From Membranipora membranacea (taxonomy: Eukaryota; Bryozoa; Gymnolaemata; Cheilostomatida; Membraniporidae): DNA of 64,000 nucleotides. Below are positions 26,201-37,306 of this stretch, piece by piece. Position 1 is the stretch's first letter; each line of letters begins with the position of its first letter. The stretch spans positions 20,632,062 to 20,696,061 of the forward strand of contig OU612074.1 of assembly GCA_914767715.1 (NCBI GenBank). The letters are read 5' to 3'. Both the position numbers and the translations under genes were made by a program. Below the pieces are notes generated by a model. It saw only the letters and a list, made by a program, of their open reading frames with translations. It was not told the DNA's origin and did no database searches.

Positions 26201-26600
26201 TTTTCCCTGTGTTGATGAATTTGCTAAATGGTTAGATGGCTATGAAGCCTCTTGTTGTTACAGTGTGGTGCCTCTGTAGTGCTATCAAGCTTGTAATTCT
26301 TTATATTAGACAACTATGGACTACGAACTAACTTGATTACTTCTGTTTTGTATAGTTGCGCAGTTATACTCAACATATTAGACTGATAGTAACACAATGA
26401 GGTTGTGTCTGGAGTTGTCCATTATTATAGGGGGCGCAGAACAGATGAGACCATGTATTTGCAATTTTCAATATATTGCTATCATTGGAGCAGATTCTTA
26501 GGTCTGACAGCAAGGGAAATTGGGATAGAGACAGAATGAGCCTTATCACAAAGGCGACTTATTCTGACCCATGTTGTGGGACAAAAATTGACTTTGAATA
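23267..26600. repeat. Non-coding block of the LYAR duplicates (copy 3 of 4)
   Basis: It is the counterpart of 13543-16790 and has no gene. It contains two simple repeats that the sister copy lacks: a CCCTCT run (25278-25308), and a TA run followed by GCATTT hexamers (25635-25692). Confidence 0.6.
25635..25692. repeat. Compound microsatellite (TA)n then (GCATTT/GTATTT)n
   Basis: About 11 TA units are followed directly by six hexamers alternating GCATTT and GTATTT. It is absent from the matching position in the sister copy near 15850. Confidence 0.85.
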
Positions 26601-27990
26601 TGATTCAATACTTATTGTATTATATATTATAATAAATATATCATTAAAATAAAGAGAAATAATATTTTTCTAACCTTGAATGTCGAATACGATATGAATC
26701 CAACCTAAAAATATTGATTGCGGGAAAATATTTCTGAACACCATATACACATTTTATGAACTATTGTAATACAAAACCATTCTATATTTAATACAATAGC
26801 TTAATACATATGTGGAATCTTTTTCCAAAAGAAATTTAGCTTCAAATTTCACGACTCCTCTCTTCCCTACACTGAATTTCATTGTGATTGATCAGGTTTT
26901 TTATTTTGATATATTATAACTTAATTTCAATGTGGTTATGTATTTTGGAGTAATCCCCCTTCATTATTTGCAAATGAGACCATACTTTTGCAAAGTGTTA
27001 TATAAGCCATAAAGGAAGCAGATGAGACCTTTCGCTGTAAAAACTCCCTGGTTTCAGCTAACTACCATTGGTGTACTTATTCGGTAATCCAAAAATTTTA
27101 CCTATATGCTGAAATAAAAAAGTATCAAAAGATTTTAATCCAATTAAAATTAAATAATAATATATTAAAATATAAAAACTGATCAAGCACAATGAAATTC
27201 AGTGTTAGGAAGGGTGGTCTCTCGAAGTATGCAGCTAAGTTAGTTTTGCAAAAAGATTCCACATATATTTTAAGTTTTTGTATTAAATATAGAATTATAT
27301 TGTATTACAATAACATTAAACATGAATATGTTATTCAGAACTTTCTGCAATTTATACTTTCAGGTTGAATTTATATAATATTAAAAGTTGAAAGCTGGAA
27401 TATTATTATTTCTCTTTATTTGAATGATATATTTATTATAATATATAAGGTCTGATTTTACCGTATCGCACCATCTTTGTTTTGGACTTCCCTAGGTAAG
27501 TTAAGTTATTTTTGCAAAGAAATTCCACATTTATATTAAGTTATTGTATTTAATATAGAATTATATTGTATTACAATAACATGAGACATATGTTATTCGG
27601 AATTTTCTGCAATTTATACTATCAGGTTGAATTTATATAATATTAAAAGTTGAAAGCTGGAATATTATTATTTCTCTTTATTTGAATGATATATTTATTA
27701 TAATATATAAGGTCTGATTTTACCGTATCGCACCATCTTTGTTTTGGACTTCCCTAGGTAAGTTAAGTTATTTTTGCAAAGAAATTCCACATTTATATTA
27801 AGTTATTGTATTTAATATAGAATTATATTGTATTACAATAACATGAGACATGAATATGTTATTCGGAATTTTCTGCAATTTATACTATCAGGTTGAATTT
27901 ATATAATATTAAAAGTTCAAAGCTGGAATATTATTATTTCTCTTTATTTGAATGATGTATTTATTATAATATATAAGGTCTGAGTTTACC
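26600..27990. repeat. AT-rich inverted repeat with tandem growth of its right arm (about 264-bp units)
   Basis: This is the counterpart of 16815-17240. The right arm plus flank is present three times in a row. The landmark TACCGTATCGCACCATCTTT occurs at 27459, 27721 and 27987, giving spacings of 262 and 266 bp. The sister copy at 17244 has one. The units are nearly identical, so the growth is recent. Confidence 0.85.
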
Positions 27991-28180
27991 GTATCGCACC
28001 ATCTTTGTTTTGGTCTACCCCTAGGTTGCACTCCTTCGACTGTCATCTCTGACACTCTCCGGATGTCATCCTCACTTTCTCTCCGTCTAACATGCCGATA
28101 CCACTGCATTCTTTTTCTCATCATCAGATCGTTAATTGGCATCACTCTGGCCTCTTGTTCATGTTCATGCCTCCGTCAGC
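27990..28180 (-). pseudogene. RTE-like RT relic, duplicate of 17260-17830 but shorter
   Basis: The minus strand reads RMQWYRHVRRRESEDDIRRV and then GRPKQRWCDT, the extreme C-terminal part of the same relic. The upstream thumb region present at 17.5-17.8 kb is deleted here. Confidence 0.75.
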
Positions 28181-30282
28181 TGTCTGAATATTATTGTGCT
28201 CTTTACATTATTTTTTACTAAGTTAAATCCCATAAAAAGCCAAGTACAATCACCTTGGAACTCAGACTAGGCACCCTAGTAGTGCTGCTGCTCATTATCT
28301 GGTTAACACAGCGTCAAATTCTGTCTTGACAATCTTTGTTTGTGGTTGGGGAACAACAATGCTTATCCCCCCCTACCAACTAAGCTTCTGAGACAGACTA
28401 ACATCCTAAAGTCCTGAATAGGTCTATGCAGGTTTATATGATGTATGCCCAATGACACCTCATTGAGATAAATGGTACCGTATGTATCTGGATTACATGA
28501 ACACAGCTGCGTTATATTTTAATAGATATAGAAATCAGGGAGCTCTAATGGAACAGGTATGGAAACTTCTAGAAGAATCTGTTGCACAACAACCAGATGT
28601 TACAGCTCCGAAACCTGCCCCCAAAAAAGCTGAGACAGATCCGAGCAAAGATACAAGAGGCGTAAAAAGAAAAATTGGCGAATGCGAAGATGAAGCAAAA
28701 GAAAATACTGGTTCGTTCTTATGGTAGTCTTTAATTATAAATTTACATGAGAAAAACAAATACAAATTGTCTATATTTCTCCCCTTTTGCAAGAAACTGA
28801 TGTCTTTGCAAAAATTCAAGCCAATTGGTTGATGGTAGCCAATAATTGTGACGGACAGCTGGTTTCTAGATCAATAATTTAATTCAATAGATGGCCCAAG
28901 AATGTTTGATCAGTTACTGTAAAGTCTACTCATTGATACATTTTCCGCACGCCACCTTATTACGATTTAGTAAATCCAATTATCTGCCCTGGAGAAAACC
29001 AGACAAAACGGCTATTGTTACACTCTCTCTTTCTGTCATGATAAATAACAGTAACTTAATGGATTTGTTACAGTAAATAATCCATGAATACTGACTCAAT
29101 TTCTCAGGCTATATATGGTTGAGTCTGACCTCCATTTTGTGGGATTTTTTTCAAGTTGAACTTTTCACCTGAGAAAGTGAGGCTGAGGGTAGTTTGCACT
29201 ACTGGCAATATGAATTATCCTTCAGAATTTTGTCTAGTTGTTGACCCAATATTTTTTTCAAAAGAAAAATCGATTATTGTATTTTTAACTGTGCACTCAA
29301 GTTTTTGAATTGTGGTGCACTACCTACTGCCTGGTACCATACTGCTTTTCTCACTATTGCATCCAGGCACGTGTACAGAATATTTGTTGTTATTATAGAA
29401 ACTGGAAATTTTGGCACAGTTTGTGATCAGTGTCTTTGATATGTTGGCATTGCTCAGCTGTTTTGATATCTTAGAATAACAAGCACAACCCACTGGCTCT
29501 CATAAACAGTCAAGGAAAAAACCCAATGTCATCAAACAAGGAAGCATATCGGATTGCGAAATTAGCTAGGGTTCTGTTCTAGCGGTTTTCATCTACATGT
29601 CAAAAAAATTGAGCAATGTGGTTCTGAATCTATGACTGACAAAGTTTAATGGTATGGAGGTTTCGTTTTGATTTGTATGGTACTTATTTCACTGCAAAAT
29701 GTATCATGACAAGGGAGATAACGATCAAGTAACGGTCAAACGCGGTTGCGATACCCCTTATATCACCTGTATATAACTTTTCAATTACCTTTTCAATATT
29801 GCAGCCATCTATGAACGAAAAAATTTTTCAGGGCTATGCACATTTTTGATGATGCTTTCAGGAGATAATTTCTGCTATATGCGTTGTCTGACCTCATGAA
29901 ACTTTTGCAGGAACTAAATAATATGTACCAGTTGAACTTAAACACAGTCAGAGCATTGAAAACTATTGTTATGCGATTGGAGGGTCGCTACCAAGTCACC
30001 ATAAAAAATCAGTAAAAGCCAGTTTTCCAGGCGATAAAGAAGTATTCTGGGCCACTGCTATACATGCGAAGCTCAAATCAAACCTCATCCAGTTCTCAGA
30101 GAGATGCTCATAGATGTTTTGTCTATGGAGATGCTAAAGAAAGCCCCGATCTGATCACTGTCTGACTTGGAGGTCGGAATTTGCTCTTGCTCTTCATTGT
30201 GTGCAATCCCGAATCACGATGGCTTCGTATTATAAACAAGAGCCAATGTTGTCAAGCTCATAGCACCTGTGTAGATCTATAT

Positions 30283-30734
30283 CCTCACCTATCCCCACCT
30301 ATCTCCGCTCTGTCCTGTTCAGGTAGCAGGTGCCTGTCAAAGGCCTAGCTCTATTAAACTTCTCCATCTAATCCTGTCCTGAGCATCATCTTCCCTGAGG
30401 GAACAGGATTGGAGATCCTTCCTGATTGTGTCCTTCCATCTATGCTTTGGGCGTCCCCGATTTCTCCTTCCTTCTACTCTCATCTCATGTACTCTTCTGA
30501 TGTCATCATCTTCCTTTCTTCTGCTCATGTCCAAACCACTGCAACCTTCTTCTTCTCATCAGGTCTAACCCACTCATGATATTCACTTGGTGTATCACTG
30601 TCTTGTAGACGAGTACCTTCAGCTTCTGAGGGACTTTCTTGTCGCACATTACTCCCGTCAACTCTCTCCTCTTATCCCAGGATTTGCCAATGCTCACTTG
30701 TACCTCTGCCTTGCATCCTCCTTCCTGGTGAATG
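30283..30734 (-). mobile_element. RTE-like retrotransposon fragment, insertion with visible target duplication
   Basis: The minus strand encodes TIHQEGGCKAEVQVSIGKSW and KKVPQKLKVLVYKTVI, then RRRRLQWFGH and DDDIRRVHEMRVEGRRNRGR, which is the C-terminal RT region with an internal deletion. It is flanked by GTGTAGATCTATAT (30269-30282) and GTGTAGATCTTTAT (30735-30748). The sister copy has a single GTGTAGATCTATAT at 19885-19898, an empty site. The insertion is therefore younger than the segmental duplication. Confidence 0.88.
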
Positions 30735-30898
30735 GTGTAGATCTTTATACACAATGAAAATACAAACTCCAAAAACTGAAATAAAATGTTTTGACAATGC
30801 CATTTATTTTCGATGGATTGAGTATTTTTATGCCCTTGATTTGACATTGACTTTGGTTCTCTTTTGTTGACGGTAACTGGTTGTTCACTTGTTTCAAA

Positions 30899-31782
30899 CA
30901 GACTTGCCAACCTAATTTTTCAAAATGCTTACAAAAATTTGCAAAATGCTTGAAAATGCTTTCAAAACTCCAGGGTGCCTTAAATGACCAGAAATTGCCC
31001 CAACAACTTTTTCGCGCTACGCATAAAATGTGCTTTAAAGGGCAACCAAGGTTTCGCAGCAATGCATCAGTGGGTAGTAAATAATGTGCTAGGCAGCATC
31101 AGCTTTGTGCATGACACGGCACAAAACTCAAATAAGTTGCTGACTCTAAGTTGGGTAACACTTCAGTTTAGGAGAGGTTCAAAGACATTGCAATTATAAT
31201 CATAGAGCACAGGCTACATAATAACAGGAACAGGAAACTGCTCTGTGGTTTTCTAATTTAGTTGAGTTTGAGTACCTGATGGATGAATTGTTTCACAAGA
31301 ATTCTGGCTAAATGATCATCAGAATTAGATTTTGTATTTTTCCCAATGCAGAAGGTACAATCTGCTATCAATCAATGACAACTCATTTGAAACCTTGGTT
31401 GCCCTTTAATCACAGAACGTAGTCCTTAGTAGCATAGGAATGCAGATCGCTCAACACTTGGCCTTTTCCCTATGCGTAAGGTGCAATCTGCTGATAATCA
31501 ATGAGAAGTTGTTTGAAACCTAGCCTGTCTTGACAAGACAGGCTATTTGAATCCCTGGTTGCCCTTGAAACACTGAAACATTGTTTAGACTATCAATCAA
31601 CAATGACAAGATTATGCAAGTAAATTGAAGCAAACACTAAAGATGCGTATTTGATTACCTAATTAGATGAACAGGTGTTTGTAAAAACCATAAATGCGTA
31701 CAGCTAGCGTTTTCCGTTTAAAAAACAATTAGTGTCAAATAAGTGTTCATAAACGCTTTATGCGTACAGGTTGGCAAGTATG
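30899..31782. mobile_element. Inverted-repeat element with CAGACTTGCCAACC ends
   Basis: The left end CAGACTTGCCAACC and right end GGTTGGCAAGTATG match as inverted repeats at 13 of 14 bases. TTTCAA flanks both sides, consistent with a target duplication of about 6-8 bp. The sister copy near 20030 lacks it. Inside are direct and inverted repeats of a CCTTGGTTGCCCTTTAA phrase and a perfect palindrome at 31521-31545. There is no transposase. The ends would suit a hAT-like element, but this is not certain. Confidence 0.65.
31521..31545. repeat. Perfect 25-bp palindrome, end-to-end TIRs
   Basis: TAGCCTGTCTTG, a single central A, then CAAGACAGGCTA. These are the two ends of the CTGTCTTGACAAGC element family joined with nothing between them. 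Confidence 0.75.
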
Positions 31783-32783
31783 TTTCAAGCTTTCAAAACA
31801 ATGTTTACAGCTTCTCATTCTTCTGTAACGCTCTGGTTTAAAAATCTATTGTTTCTTATCTGATGTTTCGCTGTGTTCAAATATCTTCGGCAGGCAATCG
31901 AAGTGAGATTCTAGGTTTTTTTGCCAATTAGCAGGTCCAAGTGGGAAATTCCCTTGAAAACAAGTAAATTTCTTACAGCCTTTACTTGAGCCTCTGCCAA
32001 ATTCATGTTTTTTCCTTAGATATTCTGACAGGTCCACTACACTTATGATAACTAATGATTAATTAACTATTATTGAATTCAAATCAAAGAGCACATGACC
32101 ATTTGAACTTACCAATTATTGTTAACAGATTGAGTCATATCAGGATCTACACTAGCCTTTAGCACAAGAAACAATCTACCTTCTAATTCTAAGCTTTTAT
32201 CCCTGCGAGGATGAAGTTAATAAATGCTGAACATAATGATGCACCTTGTGGCTACTCTTCAGATCACTTTTGCTTGTCATGAAGCGTCTTGTGGTTACAT
32301 TGTGAGGCTTCTGTAGTGCTACCAATCGTATTTCTTCACATGTGACAACTACTTGTATAATTGGGCAAAAAGACGCAATTTATTATTAAACTCATCATAA
32401 CAGACTGATAGTAACACAACTATACATCGACTACAACAACCTCCCAGCACTAGGGAAAATTCATCAATCTCTGACCAATTACAATTTTAATTTTCTGTAT
32501 TTATCTCTAACAACTGTCTGACTATTTTCTGCTTGTAGATGATGAGCCTGCTAAAGCATCTAAACCAAGTAAGGGTAAGAAAAACAGCATTGAAGAAGAG
32601 GAGATGGATACCGAACAGGAAGTGGAGGAAAAGAAGAGAAGAAAACGAGAACAAATGGAGAGCACTACTCTACCTCCAGAGCAAGAGAATATAAAACGAC
32701 TCAATGATACGCCAGAGGTATATAAAGGAAATATAACCTAAGATTCAGTAGCATAATAGTTGAGTTGTGGTGACAGCCTAATA

Positions 32784-33118
32784 CAGGGCTGCCCAACGAG
32801 TAGCCCTGGGGCCGCATGCGCATGCGGCCCTCTGACCCAACTGAGAAAATTGCGTAGTCGCGAAAACAATTTTCACCTCTTTATTTATTACATTCCTCAT
32901 TTGTACAATAATAAGGAACGCTCTTCATCTAGTCGCAGTATTATGGAATTCCCCAACCATTGCATTTGAGTGAGCTCCAATAAATAAAATTCCCACCTGC
33001 AGAGATGAAAATACTGCACGCCCATTATGAATGTTTGATTTATGGCAAGGTTGAGGGCCCCCAGGAACATTGCAATATGTGGATGCGGCCCCCTCAATGA
33101 AAAGGTTGGGCACCCCTG
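32784..33118. mobile_element. hAT-like MITE with 8-bp target duplication
   Basis: The ends CAGGGCTGCCCAACG and GGTTGGGCACCCCTG are inverted repeats with small differences. GCCTAATA flanks both sides exactly (32776-32783 and 33119-33126). The two paralogous positions, 11110-11117 and 21066-21073, each have a single GCCTAATA and no insert. An 8-bp duplication and CAGGG-type ends are hallmarks of hAT elements. No coding capacity is present (335 bp). It sits between psi4 exons 5 and 6. Confidence 0.93.
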
Positions 33119-34017
33119 GCCTAATAGGACAAAGATATCACAGTTAATAAGTGTCAACTGCAATTGTAAAAAAGAAAACCAGCCAGCCTCCGAAAAGCCT
33201 TTAGGGACCTGTTATCTTTTATTTTATGTTTTAATAGCCTGTGAGTTTTTACCGTATCAACAAGCTAAAACTAATATACAAATTGGGCGGTTGTGTTCTG
33301 GAGCACTGTTCGGTTTCAACAAAGTTTGGAGTTGTCAGCCTCTTATCACAGATGACAGATATCTCTTGCATAGGTCATCATAATTTATGATAGGTTTTAA
33401 AAGTTATATTTCCATAATCTGCCTTGCCTTCACTCCTCCACCGCCATATTTGGATGTATCAAGATACGGTTTATCTCATTTATTTCCAGATCAAAGAGAA
33501 AGGACAAAAAGACTTTTGTTGGCCAGACTTTATCAAGGCAGTCATCAATAAAAAGGGAGAAATATCCATCAAAAAATGGTGTAAGCTTGCGTTAGCCGAG
33601 TATACTCCACATAGTCGACCAATCAAAAGCCAAAAAGGTGTATTAAAAAAACTGGATACAAAACTGAGATCAATGGTCGAGTTCCAAATCATTAAAGATA
33701 AAGTTTCGTTCAATTCTTCATAGCGGCATAACGTCACATCCATTGATGCCGCTTAATATTTTTCAAAAAATTCGATCTTGATTTTTGGTGATCCAGCTGT
33801 TACATTTTTAAAATGAATTTCCTCTTGGAAAAAAACTATAATATTGGAGGTGGACGCTTTTTCAGCCTCATTCAGTCTTACATGATATCTGGTCAATTTT
33901 TTTTCAAATGATATGAAATAATATACTCATATATATGACAGTTTTACAATTACTTTAATTAATAATTAATTCCGTTAGATTAATGATACTTCATATGTAT
34001 TTAGCACTCACTTGTGC

Positions 34018-34255
34018 TAGGTAAGGATGGGCAAGTTGGGGTATAGAGAGATTACCTCCCGCACCGGCTGTAACCAAGATTTGAACCTGCAACTTCCAAA
34101 TGGAATAGCCTGGACCCTGACTACTATGCCACCCTGTCAACAATTCTCAAGGGCATAGCGAACAAACCAACTCTGATACTGATCTGAGAAAACCGAGATA
34201 AAAAACAAAAAAGAGATAATGACCGAAATAGCTTCGATACAGAGCTAATTTAATG
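34018..34255 (-). repeat. tRNA-derived SINE-like repeat, copy 1
   Basis: On the minus strand a tRNA-like head carries TGGCATAGTAGTCAGGG (A-box-like) and, about 35 bases on, CAGGTTCAAATCTTGG (B-box-like), followed by a pyrimidine-rich body. The plus-strand flank with CTCTGATACTGATCTGAGA is shared with the copy at 35465-35805. Confidence 0.6.
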
Positions 34256-35464
34256 TCTGCTTATGAAGCTGACCATTGAGTAACAACTATAACTCTGTAT
34301 GATACTGAGGAGGCCTCACCCATAAATATACACTCCATGATACTTGGGTCTCCAAATCGTATAGCTTAAATTACTTCATATAGCCTTAGTTTCTTTCATA
34401 TTTTGCATTAAAGCTGAAACGAAATCCCCAATTTGAGTCTTAGTTAGAGGCTAGAGCTCCTATATCAAATAGTAAACACCACTGAACTTGAAAATTGCAG
34501 TCGATTTGTTCTTTAGTCTCTGTACATAGGTAAACTCATACCTTATATGTGATGAAATGCATTACATTCTAACTTTAATGGGGCCTGTCAATCATGCCGC
34601 TGAGTATAAACTCGCAAAGCTTCTTTTACATTTGATACGGACTGAAAGATATAGTTCTCTTCAAAAATAGCGCATGTACAATCTACAAGGAGTTATCTTT
34701 CCTTTTCTCAGTTCACCATAACTCCAAAAGAAAATAAACATTTGTTGCTTGATTTGAAGTCCAATACCCAAAATCATACATGCTCCCCCCCCCAGCATCA
34801 TCAGATTGGTTGTGATGAAACAACATTCTTATATTATCAAAATGTTCCTCACTGCATATTTTGTTTTCTTCTCTAAATTACCATTAGTCTGGACAATGTA
34901 ATTTTGTAAACATGAATCAGAATAACATTTCTTGTTAAGGTACAGCCTTGTGATCTTTTAGGTTCAGGTTTTAAATTTCTGCGCCGGTATTCATTCCTGA
35001 TTTGTTATGTGTATCCCATCTGACCTAGCTCGCCCTTGTGGAGCGTCTGTGCAGTAAAGAGATTTCCCTCTGTTTCTTTGTTACAAAGAGTTTGAAATGT
35101 TACCTACAGGCTTGGATTAAGGTTGGCCTTGAGTACTACGGGTGTACACACCTTTACACTAGAGGAGAAAGCTCTCACTACTTTCAAGATGATAAATTTG
35201 TTGTACATGAAGGTCAAAAAAGCCTCGACTATGGATGAAATTAAGAGTGATTTTGATACAAATAATATTCAGTTGTGGTTTTCCCTGATCCTATCTCAGG
35301 TTTTAGTCACAAAACTGAATATTTAATACAACGGCAATTTGGTCTGTAAGCTTGCTTGCTGGTGCATACACAAAATTATGATATAATGATAATATGTTCA
35401 CCATATGCTATTCAGTGCTGGGGGATACGCTTTCCTAACGACCTATGATACAACACATCTATTT

Positions 35465-35805
35465 AGCGCATCCTTGTACCAGGAATGTTGGACAAGTGAG
35501 GGTTATGTACAAATTCCTCACCTTCATTAACAGCAAGAGTAGTAATTGGGATTCCACCTTGCACCTCTCAAATTGAAAAGCTCGGATCCTAACCATTAAC
35601 TCCTCAATGTGATCAATTTGCAAGCTGTCAACAATACTTATGGGCCGTCGGGCAAAAGTCGGGGGGCTCAGACTACTCATGGGCATACAAAACAGAAAAC
35701 TCTGATACGGAACTGAGATAACCAGGATAAAAACCGAGCAAACCGAAGAACCCCAGATCAAGATCTAGAAAAACCGATATACAGAGTTAATCCAATGTCT
35801 GTTTT
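35465..35805 (-). repeat. tRNA-derived SINE-like repeat, copy 2
   Basis: It has the same layout as the copy at 34018-34255: GGAGTTAATGGTTAGGAT as A-box-like and AAGGTGGAATCCCAATT as B-box-like, the same type of body, and the shared CTCTGATAC..GAACTGAGA flank. It is strongly diverged. Confidence 0.5.
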
Positions 35806-37220
35806 ATAGATAAACTTTTTAAACGACCTGCGAAGACCACCAATCAAAATTTCCCCCATTTTTACTAGTTTTCAATCAAATTTGTAAATCAATTTTCTTT
35901 GAGCAGTAGTTCAACAGGCCCATCATTGGTCAAATAGGCATGTCGTACCATCGGGTTATCACTAAATTTCTATATCATACTAAGTAGGGGGCACGACTCA
36001 TAAAAACCTGCGTCTCTGAACAGTAGAGCTTTGATTACTTTATATTATATCCTTAGTGTCTCTCATATTACACATAGAAGGGTACATAAAGTCCTCATTC
36101 AAGCTTTTATATTTGCATACGATTGGGCTGGAATAATTATGCCAGCCAGAATATACAATTTGATTTCAAGTCTCTCTGCATAGCTAACAAGTGGTGCAAT
36201 GCATGACAGATCTAATTTGATGTTTCAACCTTTATCATCAAAACTGAAGGTTAAAATAATGGTAAAATTTGAGACATTTGCATATTATTGATTTAAATCT
36301 TTGTGAGGGTAATACCCTGCCAACGAAGTTCACTTGATATCCTACCTTATTTACCTTCTATTTTATGGATAAAGGCTTTTATTGATCAGCGATATAGGTT
36401 AGGTGTTTGTTCTGTAGTTTAGATTATTAAACAAACAGTAAAATGGTGGTGCACAAGTTATTTTTGGCTGTCAATTTTTGTTATTTATTTCAAGCTGCTT
36501 GCCCAGAAAAGCACAGAGGAATGCCTCACTCAAACCATTGAATATAATTGATCATGCTCATGACAAAGAGCTGAGGTGTTCGCCGAATTGACGAAAGTTT
36601 GAAATTATAAGAAACAACATGGCTGAAACATTTGAGATAACAATGCCTCACTCAAACCAAAAAATACCGCCCATTGTGATTTTTATCGATGGTATGTTCT
36701 GCACAAAGCAATGTCTTGTTGCCAATTTGCCTTATTAATTGGTCTGGATTTTCTTTGCAAGACAACAGAATCCCCCCCCCCCCCTGCATCAAAGGACTAT
36801 GATTATGGCCTAGCGTGAAATAAAATTTTTTTTGGGTCTTCAGCTTCAACTATTTTTGGAATTGTGTGAAAAGTGACTTTTCATAAGCTGCAAAAATTGT
36901 GTTGTCAATTCAAAACTGTAACAAACACCACAGTAATAAGAGTTCGCTGGATGTTATTGATTAAAACCTTTCACTAAACATGACAGGTTAGAAACCTGCA
37001 GAGGACACCAACTTGACATCCACTTAAAATTAAATCCTTTCTCATTTATTTTATTTATGTTATCGATCAGCATTATGCCTTAATATTTGTTTTGTAATCC
37101 AGACTAGTAACCGACAGCAAAACATTAATGCATAAGGTATTCTTGACATTTTCGAATCATTTTTTAAATGATTGTGAAGCAAATTCATCTCTATGTACTT
37201 TGAATAAGAACAAAAGTTCT

Positions 37221-37306
37221 TATGATACCAGTGATGAGCTAATACTCCCATCGCTTACGCTGGTATGATACCAGTGATGAGCTAATACTCCCATCGCTTA
37301 CGCTGG
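37221..37306. repeat. 43-bp tandem duplication
   Basis: Two exact adjacent copies of a 43-bp unit beginning TATGATACCAGTGATGAGCT. Each unit ends in CGCTTACGCTGG, loosely the inverse of its start. Confidence 0.85.

Larger units (their letters stand above)
28526..33723 (+). pseudogene. LYAR partial copy psi4: exons 4-6 all open, exons 1-3 absent
   Basis: Exons are 28526-28710, 32539-32717 and 33490-33723. All three are open, start and end in the same phases as LYAR exons 4-6, and keep splice signals. Exon 4 reads RYRNQGALMEQVWKLLEES and has seven extra codons. Exon 5 is lysine-rich and slightly shorter. Exon 6 has exactly LYAR's 234 bases and ends VSFNSS and a stop. About 17 of 77 exon-6 residues differ from LYAR, including LR to WC in the conserved KKLRKLALAEY segment. 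The zinc fingers and the exon-3 region are missing, so alone it is a truncated relic. Because phases match, LYAR exon 3 could splice into it. It is called a pseudogene here, with an alternative-exon role possible. Confidence 0.75.
21960..33960. repeat. Segmental duplicate 2 (LYAR 3' region, about 12 kb)
   Basis: Second copy of the dimeric block described for 12000-21960. It is longer mainly because of local tandem growth at 27.2-28.0 kb and three insertions: an RTE relic (30283-30734), an inverted-repeat element (30899-31782) and a hAT-like MITE (32784-33118). Homology fades soon after 33940. Confidence 0.85.
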
